A stretch of 5,700 bases of DNA from an uncultured Desulfobacterales bacterium (GTDB lineage: Bacteria; Desulfobacterota; Desulfobacteria; Desulfobacterales; UBA11574). Below the pieces are notes generated by a model. The model did not search any database and was not told where the DNA came from. It saw only the letters and a program-made list of their open reading frames with translations. Below, in pieces: positions 5,513-5,700 of the stretch. Numbering within the stretch: position 1 is the first letter of the stretch; each line of letters opens with the position of its first letter. Both the position numbers and the translations under genes were made by a program. Where the stretch lies: contig CALANC010000443.1 of assembly GCA_937925895.1 (NCBI GenBank), positions 1 to 5,700 of the forward strand. The letters are read 5' to 3'.

Positions 5513-5700
5513 ATGAAAAAAAGAACACCGGTAGCCGTGGTCGGTATGGCAGGGCTGTTCCCTGGAGCGCCTGACATCGATAACTTTTGGCAAAACATCA
5601 TCAACAAAATCGAGACCACCGTCGACATTCCAGCAGACAGATGGATCATTGAACCCGACTTGATGTATCATTCAGACCCTATGCCGGACAAAACGTTTTC
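5513..5700 (+). CDS. Polyketide / polyunsaturated fatty acid synthase, N-terminal ketosynthase start (partial)
   Basis: From ATG 5513 the frame is open to the right edge: 62 codons and two further bases. MKKRTPVAVVGMAGLFPGAP continues into DIDNFWQNI and VDIPADRW (37-44). These are the start of a beta-ketoacyl synthase domain of a large type I PKS. The later DPMPDKTF (55-62) matches the D-P-x-x-x-D-K-T-Y/F segment I associate with Pfa (omega-3 polyunsaturated fatty acid) synthase subunit A and related Hgl/enediyne-like iterative enzymes. The active-site Cys and all later domains lie outside the window, so the type cannot be settled. The ribosome binding site is weak (only A-rich sequence with GAAAAG just upstream). 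Base composition rises sharply at the start codon, compared with the AT-rich spacer, supporting the start choice. Confidence 0.88.
   Translation, partial: MKKRTPVAVVGMAGLFPGAPDIDNFWQNIINKIETTVDIPADRWIIEPDLMYHSDPMPDKTF

Noticed and set aside
5304..5516. 70-residue plus-strand frame overlapping the synthase start by ATGA
   Set aside because: Its ATG lies in the terminator stem with no ribosome binding site, and the sequence is low-complexity, AT-driven and unlike a known family. The overlap looks accidental.

Overview
The window looks like an accessory stretch of a mesophilic Gram-negative bacterial chromosome, most plausibly a Desulfobacteria-type deltaproteobacterium. That placement is an inference. 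It rests on a decayed four-helix-bundle (23S rRNA-intervening-sequence family) gene with short G-rich repeats, a degenerate PilZ-like protein, a tiny Xre regulator and a Pfa-type polyketide synthase start, all of which I associate with that group. No rRNA, tRNA or CRISPR array was seen.

Left half (about 61-2669, minus strand): three closely packed genes read leftward, a LysE/RhtB-type exporter, a myo-inositol-1-phosphate synthase homologue and a sugar-phosphate isomerase/epimerase-type TIM barrel. The last two overlap by a TTGA stop/start and are surely translated together. The pair suggests sugar or cyclitol phosphate metabolism. The TIM-barrel gene loses family resemblance abruptly at about position 124, before its last strand and last expected metal-binding Glu. 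What lies beyond (1-123) reads like another locus: the end of a plus-strand reading frame followed by spacer.

Middle (about 2690-3270): there is no intact gene here. On the minus strand lies a clear remnant of a four-helix-bundle gene with its middle missing. It is bracketed by two inverted arrays, each of four degenerate octamers (type GGATTCAA) ending in GTG. Outside these is a perfect 17-bp inverted repeat whose right copy contains the ribosome binding site of the next gene. The arrangement resembles a small decayed insertion unit.

Right half (3270-5700, plus strand): a secreted beta-propeller-like protein of the SdiA-regulated/phytase-esterase-like kind is followed by an AT-rich control region with a 29-bp palindrome, a TTGACA promoter and three ACAGAT sites. 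This region drives a PilZ-like gene and probably an Xre regulator. After about 200 nt of unexplained, probably transcribed sequence there is a strong intrinsic terminator, then the first 62 codons of a polyketide/polyunsaturated-fatty-acid synthase that runs off the right edge. The PilZ/Xre pair may regulate the synthase, but only position supports that.
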